DNA of 12,450 nucleotides from positions 1-12,450 of the forward strand of contig JBJFGR010000072.1 in the NCBI GenBank assembly GCA_051892875.1, written 5' to 3'. Numbering within the stretch: position 1 is the stretch's first letter; every line of letters starts with the position of its first letter. The stretch is from JBJFGR01 sp051892875. Its GTDB lineage: Bacteria > Pseudomonadota > Gammaproteobacteria > Enterobacterales > Succinivibrionaceae. This document shows, in pieces, positions 5,937 to 12,007 of the stretch. The notes under the pieces are model-generated. The model was not told the DNA's origin. It did not search any database and saw only the letters and a list, made by a program, of their open reading frames with translations. A program made the translations under genes and the position numbers.

Positions 5937-6332
5937 ATGAATTTATTAGAAGCAAAGAAAGTATTGAGAGATGCAGGATATAAGTTGATGAAAGAAGAAT
6001 GGACTTATACACCAGAAATCGAAGACAAATTGGTTGCATCTGGTGCAGCAAAATATCCAGAAGAAGTAGAAGACGATGGTGAAGAAGCTTCTTGGGATGA
6101 TGATGATGGATTTGCAACAGACTTTAGAAAGGTCACAAAGTTCATTCGTGCTGTTGTTAAGGAAGATTTGGTTTATGACTGTCTACAAGCATGCAAGCGT
6201 TGCATGAGTGCTCAAGATATTCGTGATACTCTAATCAAGGCAGCAGAAGAATATGTAAAGACATGTAAACATCCAAATCAGGATGACTTCATTAAGTTAA
6301 TGTTGGATCATTTCAAGAAACAACGTTTCTAA
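5937..6332 (+). CDS. Unknown acidic phage protein (131 aa)
   Basis: The protein begins MNLLEAKKVLRDAGYKLM, a helix of a kind often seen at the N-terminus of phage proteins. A strongly acidic stretch follows (about 42-60: EEVEDDGEEASWDDDDG), then a helical C-terminal part with three cysteines (CLQACKRC, TCKHP). I do not recognise a domain. AGGAG lies 7 bases before the ATG, the best ribosome binding site in this part of the window. It sits alone between a late promoter (5889) and a perfect terminator (6354), so it is a single-gene late unit and probably abundant late in infection. Confidence 0.75.
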   Translation: MNLLEAKKVLRDAGYKLMKEEWTYTPEIEDKLVASGAAKYPEEVEDDGEEASWDDDDGFATDFRKVTKFIRAVVKEDLVYDCLQACKRCMSAQDIRDTLIKAAEEYVKTCKHPNQDDFIKLMLDHFKKQRF

Positions 6333-6353
6333 TTATTGGAAAAATATCATATT

Positions 6354-6382
6354 AAAATCACAGATATTTCTGTGATTTTTTT
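6354..6382 (+). terminator. Rho-independent terminator before nrdD
   Basis: AAAATCACAGA (6354-6364) pairs perfectly over 11 bp with TCTGTGATTTT (6369-6379) across TATT, with the T-run ending at 6382. Confidence 0.88.
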
Positions 6383-6418
6383 ATATTTTGGACTGACAAA
6401 AATTCATAAAGTTCAAGT

Positions 6419-6426
6419 TATAAATA
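6419..6426 (+). promoter_or_regulatory. T4-type late promoter TATAAATA upstream of nrdD-a
   Basis: An exact TATAAATA followed by AAAT, 72 bases before the nrdD ATG. A GGACTGACAAAAAT stretch at about 6390, like the GGGTTGACAAA sites, lies 20 bases upstream of it, but no well-spaced -10 follows; a second, early start is only a possibility. Confidence 0.65.
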
Positions 6427-6497
6427 AAATACTTTCATTCTAAATTGGTTTGTGAAATGAAAAATAGTTTATACAAAAAGAGGTTTAAAGAGGTTAT

Positions 6498-7781
6498 ATG
6501 AATATAAGAAAAAGAAATGGTTCTGAAGTAAAATTCAATCGTAATAATATCATAGAAGCTATATCAAAAGCTAATGAAAAGGTTAGATTAGAAGATAGAT
6601 TAACTATTCAGGAAATCAAAGATATAGCTAAAACTATTGATGAAAAATGTAAAACATCTATTGCTACTATTCAGTCAAATGACATTCAAAACTTTGTTGA
6701 AAATTCCATTATGGAACATGGTAAATTTGATGTAGCAAAAGAATATATTACTTACCGTTATCAAAAAGCACTTGATAATAGAAAAAATACTATTGATGAT
6801 AGAGTTTTGTCTTTATTGAACAATGATAATGAAGATATATTACAGGAAAATGCAAATAAGAATCCAACCATCGTAAGCACAATGCGTGACTATATGGCAG
6901 GTGAAGTTTCTAAGGATATTTCACAAAGATATTTGCTCCCTGCAGACATTTATCAGGCACACAAAGAAGGTAAAATTCACTTTCACGATATGGACTATTT
7001 CGCAATGCCTATCCATAATTGTGATTTGTGGAATTTGGAAGATATGTTGCAGAATGGTACAGTAATCAATAATGTTAAGATTGAAAAACCACATACATTT
7101 TTGACTGCTGCTACCATTACATCGCAAATTTCTGCTATAGTTGCGTCTTCTCAATATGGTGGTCAAACATTTACATTAGCACATTTAGCACCATTTGTAG
7201 AAGAAACTAGAAATTATTTTAGAAAGAAATTTAAGGAAGAATTGACAACTTTAACCGATGAACAATTAGAAGAATTGGTAGAAAAAGAAACAAGACGAAA
7301 TGTAAAAGATGGTATTCAAACACTTCAATATCAGTTAGTTACTATTTCTACAACAAATGGTCAAACTCCATTCGTATCTGTTTGCATGTATTTGAATGAA
7401 GCAAAAAATGAAAAAGAAAAAGAAGATTTGGCTATTATAATTGAAGAAGTTTTAAGACAACGTATTCAGGGTTTAAAGAATGAAGCTGGTGAATATGTTA
7501 CAAATGCATTTCCTAAATTATTGTATATTCTTGAAGAAGATAATATACATGAAGGAGATAAGTATTATTATTTGACTGAACTTGCTGCACAATGTACGAT
7601 GAAACGTATGGTTCCAGACTATATTTCCGAAAAGGTAATGAAAGAATGGAAGAAAGATAAGAAGGGAAATGGTTATTGTTTCCCAACAATGGGTTGCAGA
7701 AGTATTCTTTCTGTTTGGACTGACCCCAAACGTGAAGAAGTAATAACTTATAATGAAGATTTTGATTTAGAAATAGAATAA
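6498..7781 (+). CDS. nrdD: Anaerobic (class III) ribonucleotide reductase, N-terminal piece (NrdD-a)
   Basis: The 427-residue piece carries an ATP-cone regulatory domain at about 1-95 (RKRNGSEVKFNRNNI onward) and then the first two-thirds of the catalytic barrel. Visible family blocks are TMRDYMAGEVSKDIS, KIHFHDMDYFAMPIHNC (C175, matching a conserved barrel cysteine), SSQYGGQTF, NGQTPFVSV, and FPTMGCRS (C400, the other conserved barrel cysteine). NrdD makes deoxyribonucleotides from ribonucleotides without oxygen using a glycyl radical. Family similarity ends at about residue 410 (SVWTDP). The last 17 residues form an added tail that stops at TAA 7779-7781, before the glycyl-radical part. The rest is encoded by the frame from 8855. 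AGAGG precedes the ATG. Homology to the missing half resumes downstream, so the gene is split by the inserted nuclease gene. Confidence 0.95.
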   Translation: MNIRKRNGSEVKFNRNNIIEAISKANEKVRLEDRLTIQEIKDIAKTIDEKCKTSIATIQSNDIQNFVENSIMEHGKFDVAKEYITYRYQKALDNRKNTIDDRVLSLLNNDNEDILQENANKNPTIVSTMRDYMAGEVSKDISQRYLLPADIYQAHKEGKIHFHDMDYFAMPIHNCDLWNLEDMLQNGTVINNVKIEKPHTFLTAATITSQISAIVASSQYGGQTFTLAHLAPFVEETRNYFRKKFKEELTTLTDEQLEELVEKETRRNVKDGIQTLQYQLVTISTTNGQTPFVSVCMYLNEAKNEKEKEDLAIIIEEVLRQRIQGLKNEAGEYVTNAFPKLLYILEEDNIHEGDKYYYLTELAAQCTMKRMVPDYISEKVMKEWKKDKKGNGYCFPTMGCRSILSVWTDPKREEVITYNEDFDLEIE

Positions 7782-7815
7782 TAATTATGAGGACAACATT
7801 GATACCACCAATGCT

Positions 7816-7841
7816 GAATACTATTATCCATAGTAGTATTC
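7816..7841 (+). repeat. 8-bp hairpin between nrdD-a and the endonuclease gene
   Basis: GAATACTA (7816-7823) pairs perfectly with TAGTATTC (7834-7841). There is no T-run, so it is not a standard terminator. It could protect the 3' end of the nrdD-a message or separate the two units. Confidence 0.45.
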
Positions 7842-7851
7842 TAACTCATAT

Positions 7852-7859
7852 TATAAATA
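7852..7859 (+). promoter_or_regulatory. T4-type late promoter TATAAATA for the inserted endonuclease gene
   Basis: An exact TATAAATA 47 bases before the endonuclease ATG. A short stem, GAGG (7867-7870) with CCTC (7879-7882), falls at the start of the expected leader and ends a few bases before the AAAGGAG site. An own late promoter is typical of free-standing homing endonucleases in T4-like phages. Confidence 0.65.
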
Positions 7860-7898
7860 ATACACTGAGGCGTGGTAACCTCGTTAAAGGAGAAATAT

Positions 7899-8858
7899 AT
7901 GGATATTAAATGGAATAAAAGTATGGAAGAATTAAAATCTTCCAATTTAAATAAAAATGATAAAATTTATTTTGTATGTAGTAAATGTCATAAAGAACAA
8001 ATGCTACGTTATCAATCTGTAATAAAACGAAATTATTTTATTTGTAGAGCCTGTAGAGGTGTTGAAAAACAACTGGAAATTAAAAAAACTAATCCTAATT
8101 ATGGATGGTTCAGACATTGTAAAACTGCAGAATGGATGATTTCAGAAGAATTTAAAACAAAAAGAAGACAAACTATGTTTGAGAAACATGGTTGTGAATA
8201 TACTACACAATCGCCTAAACTTAGAAAAAAGATGCAAAAAACTTTGGAAGATAAATTTGGCGAAAATTTTTATGAAGTTATCCAACAACATAGAGAAGAA
8301 AATAATTTAAAAAACTTTGGTGTTCGTATTAAAGGGTTTCAAGATGAAGAATCAAAGAAAAAATCTAAAGAAACTTGTATAGATAAATATGGTTATGAAT
8401 ATATAGCCCAAGTACCAGAAATAAGAGAGAAACAGGCATTAACTTCACATAAAAAATGGAAAGTTAAAATAAATGATAAAATAATCTATTTTGATTCTAA
8501 ACCTGAAATTTATTATTATTTTTGGTTACAAGATAATGGTATTAAATTTGAATATAACAAAAAATATCATAAAAAATATTTTGATAATACAAAACAAAAA
8601 TATAGATCATATTATTATGATTTTCATATTTTAAATGATGATACTTATGTAGAATTAAAAGGTGATTGTTTTTTCAATAAAGATAATGAACCAATCGCAA
8701 CTGCTCCTTATGAAAACTATAATTGGACTGATAAATATAATTTTTTAATTGAAGAAAAAATACCTATAATTATAACTTCAAGGATTGAAAATGGCGATTT
8801 GTTTTATATTAAAGAGAATTTTCAAAAAAATCATAAAGATATAGAGGTATATAAATGA
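7899..8858 (+). CDS. Homing-endonuclease-like protein with PD-(D/E)XK nuclease motif, inserted in nrdD
   Basis: The 319-residue protein starts at the ATG at 7899 behind AAAGGAG; a GTG at 7872 lies upstream of that site. Residues 27-52 form a zinc-ribbon-like pair (CSKC and CRAC). Residues about 85-185 hold repeated phage-type modules of the form (K)xxG-EY-xQxPxxR-K (FEKHGCEYTTQSPKLRKK and DKYGYEYIAQVPEIREK), probably DNA-binding. Residues about 195-300 look like a Vsr/PD-(D/E)XK nuclease: PE (202-203), D241 in YYYDFHI, and E252/K254 in VELKG. It sits between the two halves of nrdD with its own late promoter, as expected of a selfish free-standing endonuclease. The codon use is even more AT-rich than its neighbours. 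Its stop overlaps the start of nrdD-b (ATGA). Nuclease activity and target are inferred. Confidence 0.8.
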   Translation: MDIKWNKSMEELKSSNLNKNDKIYFVCSKCHKEQMLRYQSVIKRNYFICRACRGVEKQLEIKKTNPNYGWFRHCKTAEWMISEEFKTKRRQTMFEKHGCEYTTQSPKLRKKMQKTLEDKFGENFYEVIQQHREENNLKNFGVRIKGFQDEESKKKSKETCIDKYGYEYIAQVPEIREKQALTSHKKWKVKINDKIIYFDSKPEIYYYFWLQDNGIKFEYNKKYHKKYFDNTKQKYRSYYYDFHILNDDTYVELKGDCFFNKDNEPIATAPYENYNWTDKYNFLIEEKIPIIITSRIENGDLFYIKENFQKNHKDIEVYK

Positions 8859-10181
8859 AAATAAGCGAAATATATGAAAAGTTTAAAAATGGTGAAACCA
8901 TTACAGTAAAAAACAAAGGAGTAATTAAAAACATAAAAATTGTAGATGGCAAATATGAAGTTAAATATAATACACCTTCTAAAGCCAAATTCTATGGACG
9001 CTTGACCCATTGTTAAGGTGTCCTTAAACCACGAGAACCTACGTTAAAAGGGTGTGAGAGAAATCTTGCTAACGGTGGAGTTCCTGCAATGGATAATACC
9101 GTGCCGAGCTTAATTGAAGGTGTAACGACTAATGCTGATGAGTGTAAGCATGTAGGAATGAGATTAGCACATTCCGAAGTACGTGGCAACAAGAAATTGT
9201 TGAAGAGATAGTCTATTCTTTATAGTAATATAAAGTATTAAAGTTAACAAAGGTGTAGTTACAATCAATCTCCCTTATGTCGCACTTGAATGTCGTGATA
9301 AAAATGGTGTACCTAACATTGAACGATTCTGGTATATGTTGGGTGAAAGACTTGAACTTTGCCATAGAGCATTGAGACTTCGCCATGAACATTTGGTTGG
9401 TGTAAAATCAGATGTAGCTCCTATTCTTTGGCAACATGGTGCTTTGGCTAGATTAAAACCAGGTGAAACTATTGATAAGTTACTTTATAATGGATATTCA
9501 ACAATTTCATTAGGATATGTTGGTTTGTGGGAAACTGTAAAATTACTTACAAATGAAAATACTTGGGATGAAAAAGGTCATGAACTTGCTATTAAGATTA
9601 TGAAGAAACTAAAAGAATCTTGTGAAATTTGGGATTCTGTAGAACATATTGGTTATTCACTATATGGTACACCAGAAGAATCAACTACATTTAAATTTGC
9701 AGAAGCATTACAAAAATCTTTCGGTATTGTTAAAGGTGTAACTGATAAAAACTATGTAACTAATTCATATCATGTTCCTGTATGGGAAGGATTTGAAGAT
9801 GGTATGGATGCTTTTAGAAAGATAGATATTGAAACTGAGTTCCAAAAATATTCTGTTGGTGGAGCAATATCTTACATTGAAGCACCTATTACAAATAATA
9901 ATCAAGCTATTTTATCAATTATAAAGTATATTTATGATAATATAGTTTATTGTGAAATTAATAATATGGGTAGTTGTCATTGTGGTGCATGTGGTACAGA
10001 TGGTAATGTAACATTAATTCCAGATGAAAATGGTAAACTTCATTGGCATTGTAATAATTGTGGATGTGAAGATTTATCCAAACTTACATGTGTAGTTCGT
10101 GTTTGTGGTTATTTGAGTTCTGGAAATGCTGTTAATCAAGGAAGATTGGCGGATATTAGAGAAAGAAAAACACATATTTAA
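8855..10181 (+). CDS. nrdD: Anaerobic ribonucleotide reductase, C-terminal piece (NrdD-b), split by a group I intron
   Basis: The exons are 8855-9002 and 9244-10181; joined they encode 361 residues. AGAGG lies 7 bases before the ATG at 8855, and the start overlaps the nuclease stop (ATGA), which suggests coupled translation. Residues 1-44 are an extension without NrdD similarity. The family resumes at KFYGR (45-49) and reads through the splice as KFYGRFNKGVVTINLPYVALE, then SDVAPILWQHGA and TDKNYVTNSYHVPV. A zinc-type cysteine set follows (CHCGAC and CNNCGC) and then the glycyl-radical loop RVCGYL, with the radical glycine at residue 338 (codon 10107-10109). Without splicing, the frame stops at TAA 9014-9016 after 53 residues. 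NrdD-a and NrdD-b together cover a whole NrdD (about 727 residues without the added ends), so a two-chain enzyme is likely. Confidence 0.92.
9003..9243 (+). ncRNA. Group I intron (241 nt, no ORF) in nrdD-b
   Basis: The splice sites are fixed by protein continuity and by RNA pairing. The 5' exon end GGACGCT (8996-9002) pairs over 7 bp with GGTGTCC (9017-9023), leaving a U-G pair at the cut (P1). The 3' exon start TTAACAA (9244-9250) pairs over 7 bp with TTGTTAA (9010-9016), giving P10. The intron ends in G (9243). Core elements seen are GACTA (9127-9131) with TAGTC (9209-9213) for P7, ATGCT (9132-9136) with AGCAT (9147-9151) for P8, a CAACAA/TTGTTG hairpin with a GAAA loop (9187-9202), and a CTTTATA/TATAAAG hairpin (9218-9235) fitting P9. 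Splicing restores the reading frame through the conserved FYGRFNKGVVTINL region. There is no ORF inside, so mobility would need a nuclease from elsewhere. Confidence 0.93.
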
Positions 10182-10218
10182 AAATAATTGGATAAATTTG
10201 CATAAGTAAGGAGTAAAT

Positions 10219-10272
10219 ATGGCAAATACTTATGATGAGTTAGAAGTATTTGGTGCACCTTCTAGATATTGA
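10219..10272 (+). CDS. Possible 17-aa microprotein
   Basis: A short frame encodes MANTYDELEVFGAPSRY and ends in TGA. AAGGAG lies 7 bases before the ATG, a better site than most full genes here have. It lies between nrdD-b and a strong terminator, so it would be the last gene of that transcript. It could be a real micropeptide or the stump of a larger deleted gene. Confidence 0.4.
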   Translation: MANTYDELEVFGAPSRY

Positions 10273-10291
10273 TGATTATTTTTAAAAAATT

Positions 10292-10317
10292 AAGGCGGTA
10301 TTTAAACCGCCTTTTTT
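10292..10317 (+). terminator. Rho-independent terminator after the nrdD region
   Basis: AAGGCGGT (10292-10299) pairs perfectly with ACCGCCTT (10306-10313) across ATTTAA, with a six-T run at 10312-10317. It has the most GC-rich stem of the terminators in this window. Confidence 0.92.
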
Positions 10318-10393
10318 AATAAATATAAAGATAAGATAATTAGTGATAAAGGTGAAAAAAGTATATCTCATTTAACTATAATGAGGTAATCTT

Positions 10394-10867
10394 ATGGCTA
10401 TTACTTTAGTTAACATTGAATACAAAAATTTAGCATTTAATGAAAAGAAAAAAATATGGACAATGACAAATGACACAGGTTATATCATTGCTTCATATAT
10501 GAAAGGAAATGACGCTTATAAATTAACTTTAAGAATTGATAAAGGTTTTAGAACAGATGGAGCAAGTGTTCCTTCTATGTTTACATGGTTCTTACCAAAA
10601 TGGGATAAAAAGAACATGAAATATAATTGTGCAGCAATTCTTCATGATGTTCTATATACTACAAAAGGAAATAATAACAAATTTTCTAGAGAAGAATGTG
10701 ATGACTTCTTTAGAGGTGGTGTAAGAATTGCAGGTTATTCAAGATTTAAAGCAGGAGTTGCTGATAAGGCAATTGAATGGTTTGCATCTAGTCCAAAACA
10801 TTGGGGCTCTGATGATTTGAATAACTTGGCATGTAGAAATTTTGGAATATCTATCAGAAAAGTCTAA
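10394..10867 (+). CDS. DUF1353 family phage protein
   Basis: The 157-residue protein carries the DUF1353 signature: a beta-rich first half ending in GFRTDGASVP (51-60), then AAILHDVLY (80-88), an acidic segment (SREECDDFF), and a basic amphipathic helix with aromatic ends. The conserved Asp, His and Asp are suggestive of a metal-dependent or hydrolase-like site, but the biochemical function of the family is unknown; members are common in phages and prophages. TGAGG lies about 8 bases before the ATG. No exact late promoter octamer is seen; an AT-rich stretch at about 10320-10345 may hold a variant. Terminator-like hairpins lie on both sides, so it is probably a single-gene unit. Confidence 0.85.
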   Translation: MAITLVNIEYKNLAFNEKKKIWTMTNDTGYIIASYMKGNDAYKLTLRIDKGFRTDGASVPSMFTWFLPKWDKKNMKYNCAAILHDVLYTTKGNNNKFSREECDDFFRGGVRIAGYSRFKAGVADKAIEWFASSPKHWGSDDLNNLACRNFGISIRKV

Positions 10868-10894
10868 TACAAATAACAAAATTTAATTATATTT

Positions 10895-10923
10895 AAAGAC
10901 ACTGGAGACGGTGTCTTTTCCTT
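10895..10923 (+). terminator. Terminator-like hairpin after the DUF1353 gene
   Basis: AAAGACAC (10895-10902) pairs perfectly with GTGTCTTT (10911-10918) across an 8-base loop, followed by TCCTTT. The T-run is short and interrupted. A late promoter begins right after it. Confidence 0.7.
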
Positions 10924-10925
10924 TA

Positions 10926-10933
10926 TATAAATA
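10926..10933 (+). promoter_or_regulatory. T4-type late promoter TATAAATA before nrdG
   Basis: An exact TATAAATA followed by AACTA. The expected start near 10939 would give a leader of about 90 bases ahead of nrdG that includes a short frame (10953-11021). Confidence 0.65.
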
Positions 10934-10952
10934 AACTATATTTATAGATGGA

Positions 10953-11021
10953 ATGTTTGAATATGATTGTATTCAAGCAATACAAGACCAATTAAAATAC
11001 TTGAAAATAAAGGATATATAG
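10953..11021 (+). CDS. Possible 22-aa leader peptide before nrdG
   Basis: The frame reads MFEYDCIQAIQDQLKYLKIK plus two more residues and stops at TAG, with a second TAG next to it, in the same frame as nrdG ten bases on. The peptide looks like ordinary protein (an amphipathic helix), so it may be a gene remnant or a leader peptide. There is only a poor ribosome binding site. Confidence 0.25.
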   Translation: MFEYDCIQAIQDQLKYLKIKDI

Positions 11022-11030
11022 TAGAATAAT

Positions 11031-11537
11031 ATGTATTATGGAAATATAAAACTCATTGACATTGCCGATGGTGATGGTGTCAGAGTTAGTTTATTTGTTA
11101 GTGGATGTAGAAATCATTGTAAAGGTTGTTTTTCAGAACAAACATGGGATTTTAAATATGGTAAACCTTTTACACCAATAGAAGAATTTGAAATAATAGA
11201 ACAATGTAAAAAGTCTTATATTTCAGGATTAACTATTTTAGGTGGAGATCCATTCGAACAAGAGAATCAATCAGCTTTACTTTCTTTTATTAAGAAATTC
11301 AAACTAAATTGTCCTGATAAAACTCTTTGGATGTATACTGGATATATTCTAGATAAAGATTTAAAATATGGTCAAAGAAAATATATTCAAGGCGTCACAA
11401 ACGAAATTATAGATTGTGTAGATGTTCTTGTAGATGGTCCATTTATAGAATCAAAGAAAGATTTAAATCTTAAATTTAGAGGTTCAAGTAATCAAAGAAT
11501 TTTGACTAAAGACCAAATAAAAGAGCTGTATAAATAA
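11031..11537 (+). CDS. nrdG: Anaerobic ribonucleotide reductase activating protein (radical SAM)
   Basis: The 168-residue protein has the radical-SAM cysteine motif CRNHCKGC (C26, C30, C33), which binds a 4Fe-4S cluster, and GGDPFEQ (71-77) for S-adenosylmethionine binding. It ends in the NrdG-like LKFRGSSNQRI block. NrdG uses SAM to place the radical on the glycine of NrdD, here Gly338 of NrdD-b. The length is usual for the family. The ATG at 11031 directly follows in-frame TAG codons, which rules out a longer start. The ribosome binding site is weak (AAGGA about 14-18 bases upstream). It is separated from nrdD by the microprotein and DUF1353 units. Partnership with the two-piece NrdD is the natural reading. 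Confidence 0.95.
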   Translation: MYYGNIKLIDIADGDGVRVSLFVSGCRNHCKGCFSEQTWDFKYGKPFTPIEEFEIIEQCKKSYISGLTILGGDPFEQENQSALLSFIKKFKLNCPDKTLWMYTGYILDKDLKYGQRKYIQGVTNEIIDCVDVLVDGPFIESKKDLNLKFRGSSNQRILTKDQIKELYK

Positions 11538-11540
11538 GTT

Positions 11541-12005
11541 ATGAATCTATTAGAATACTTAGAAACATTATCCTTAAATGAAGCAAATCAACCAACATTG
11601 AAAAATTTGATTGATAATTATAGGAAAGTATTTCCATATTCAGATAAAGATATACAAGTAGTTAATTGGCATATCGATGGAAAAGATAAACAAGATACTG
11701 TCATAAAAGGCTTGGTAAAATCACAATCTGGTAATGGATCTTATAATGTAATTGTGGAACTTCATAGGGATAACCTGGAGACGCCTCTGATGTTCTCTTT
11801 AGTTGGTAAAGTAAATTGCACATGCAATGCTTTTCGCTACAACGTGGCATATCCAGACGCTAAATATAACGTATTGGGTGGTGTAGTTAAATCTCATAAT
11901 AGAATTCCTAATAAAATTAGAAATAGTAAGCAAATTCCAACTGTTTGTAAACATGTATATAGTTTCTTACATTTCTTATATAATAAAAACATACTTGTAG
12001 GTTAA
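11541..12005 (+). CDS. SWIM-type zinc-finger-like phage protein
   Basis: The 154-residue protein has a CxC...CxH pattern: C93-x-C95 in VNCTCNAF and C136-x-H138 in TVCKHVYSFLHFL, about 40 residues apart. This matches the SWIM zinc-binding motif. The pattern is followed by a hydrophobic helix, as in known SWIM domains. The first part (MNLLEYLETLSLNEANQPTL) is helical, and the middle (VNWHIDGKDKQDTVIKGLV) is beta-rich. SWIM domains bind DNA or proteins in many contexts; the specific role in this phage is unknown, and a structural or nucleic-acid-binding function is possible. The ATG lies three bases after the nrdG stop, so the two are probably co-transcribed. There is no strong ribosome binding site, so translation may be coupled. 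Confidence 0.75.
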   Translation: MNLLEYLETLSLNEANQPTLKNLIDNYRKVFPYSDKDIQVVNWHIDGKDKQDTVIKGLVKSQSGNGSYNVIVELHRDNLETPLMFSLVGKVNCTCNAFRYNVAYPDAKYNVLGGVVKSHNRIPNKIRNSKQIPTVCKHVYSFLHFLYNKNILVG

Positions 12006-12007
12006 TA

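Noticed and set aside
7787..7909. 40-codon frame between nrdD-a and the nuclease gene
   Set aside because: It overlaps the late promoter, hairpin and ribosome binding site of the nuclease gene, has no ribosome binding site of its own, and looks like translated non-coding DNA.
7779..8857. The nuclease gene as part of a second group I intron joining NrdD-a to NrdD-b (a GAAAT / CGAAATAT join keeps the frame)
   Set aside because: An in-frame join with a U before and a G at the end can be drawn, but no P1 with a matching guide, no P7 pair and no conserved core were found around the nuclease gene, unlike the clear intron at 9003. An own promoter, ribosome binding sites and the ATGA overlap favour separate translation.
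7728..8986. A split or nuclease-bearing intein in NrdD
   Set aside because: There is no Cys or Ser start with an N-terminal splicing domain after SVWTDP, and no HN plus Cys/Ser/Thr end before KFYGR. The added ends are too short and lack the motifs.
11529..11536. TATAAATA at the end of nrdG as a late promoter
   Set aside because: It is the coding sequence for Tyr-Lys-stop, and its expected start site would fall on the next ATG, leaving no leader.
10953..11537. TAG recoding that would fuse the 22-codon frame to nrdG
   Set aside because: It is curious that no confident gene ends in TAG, but TAA dominates strongly as expected in AT-rich DNA, all main genes are complete under the standard code, and the NrdG start at 11031 fits the family without an extension.
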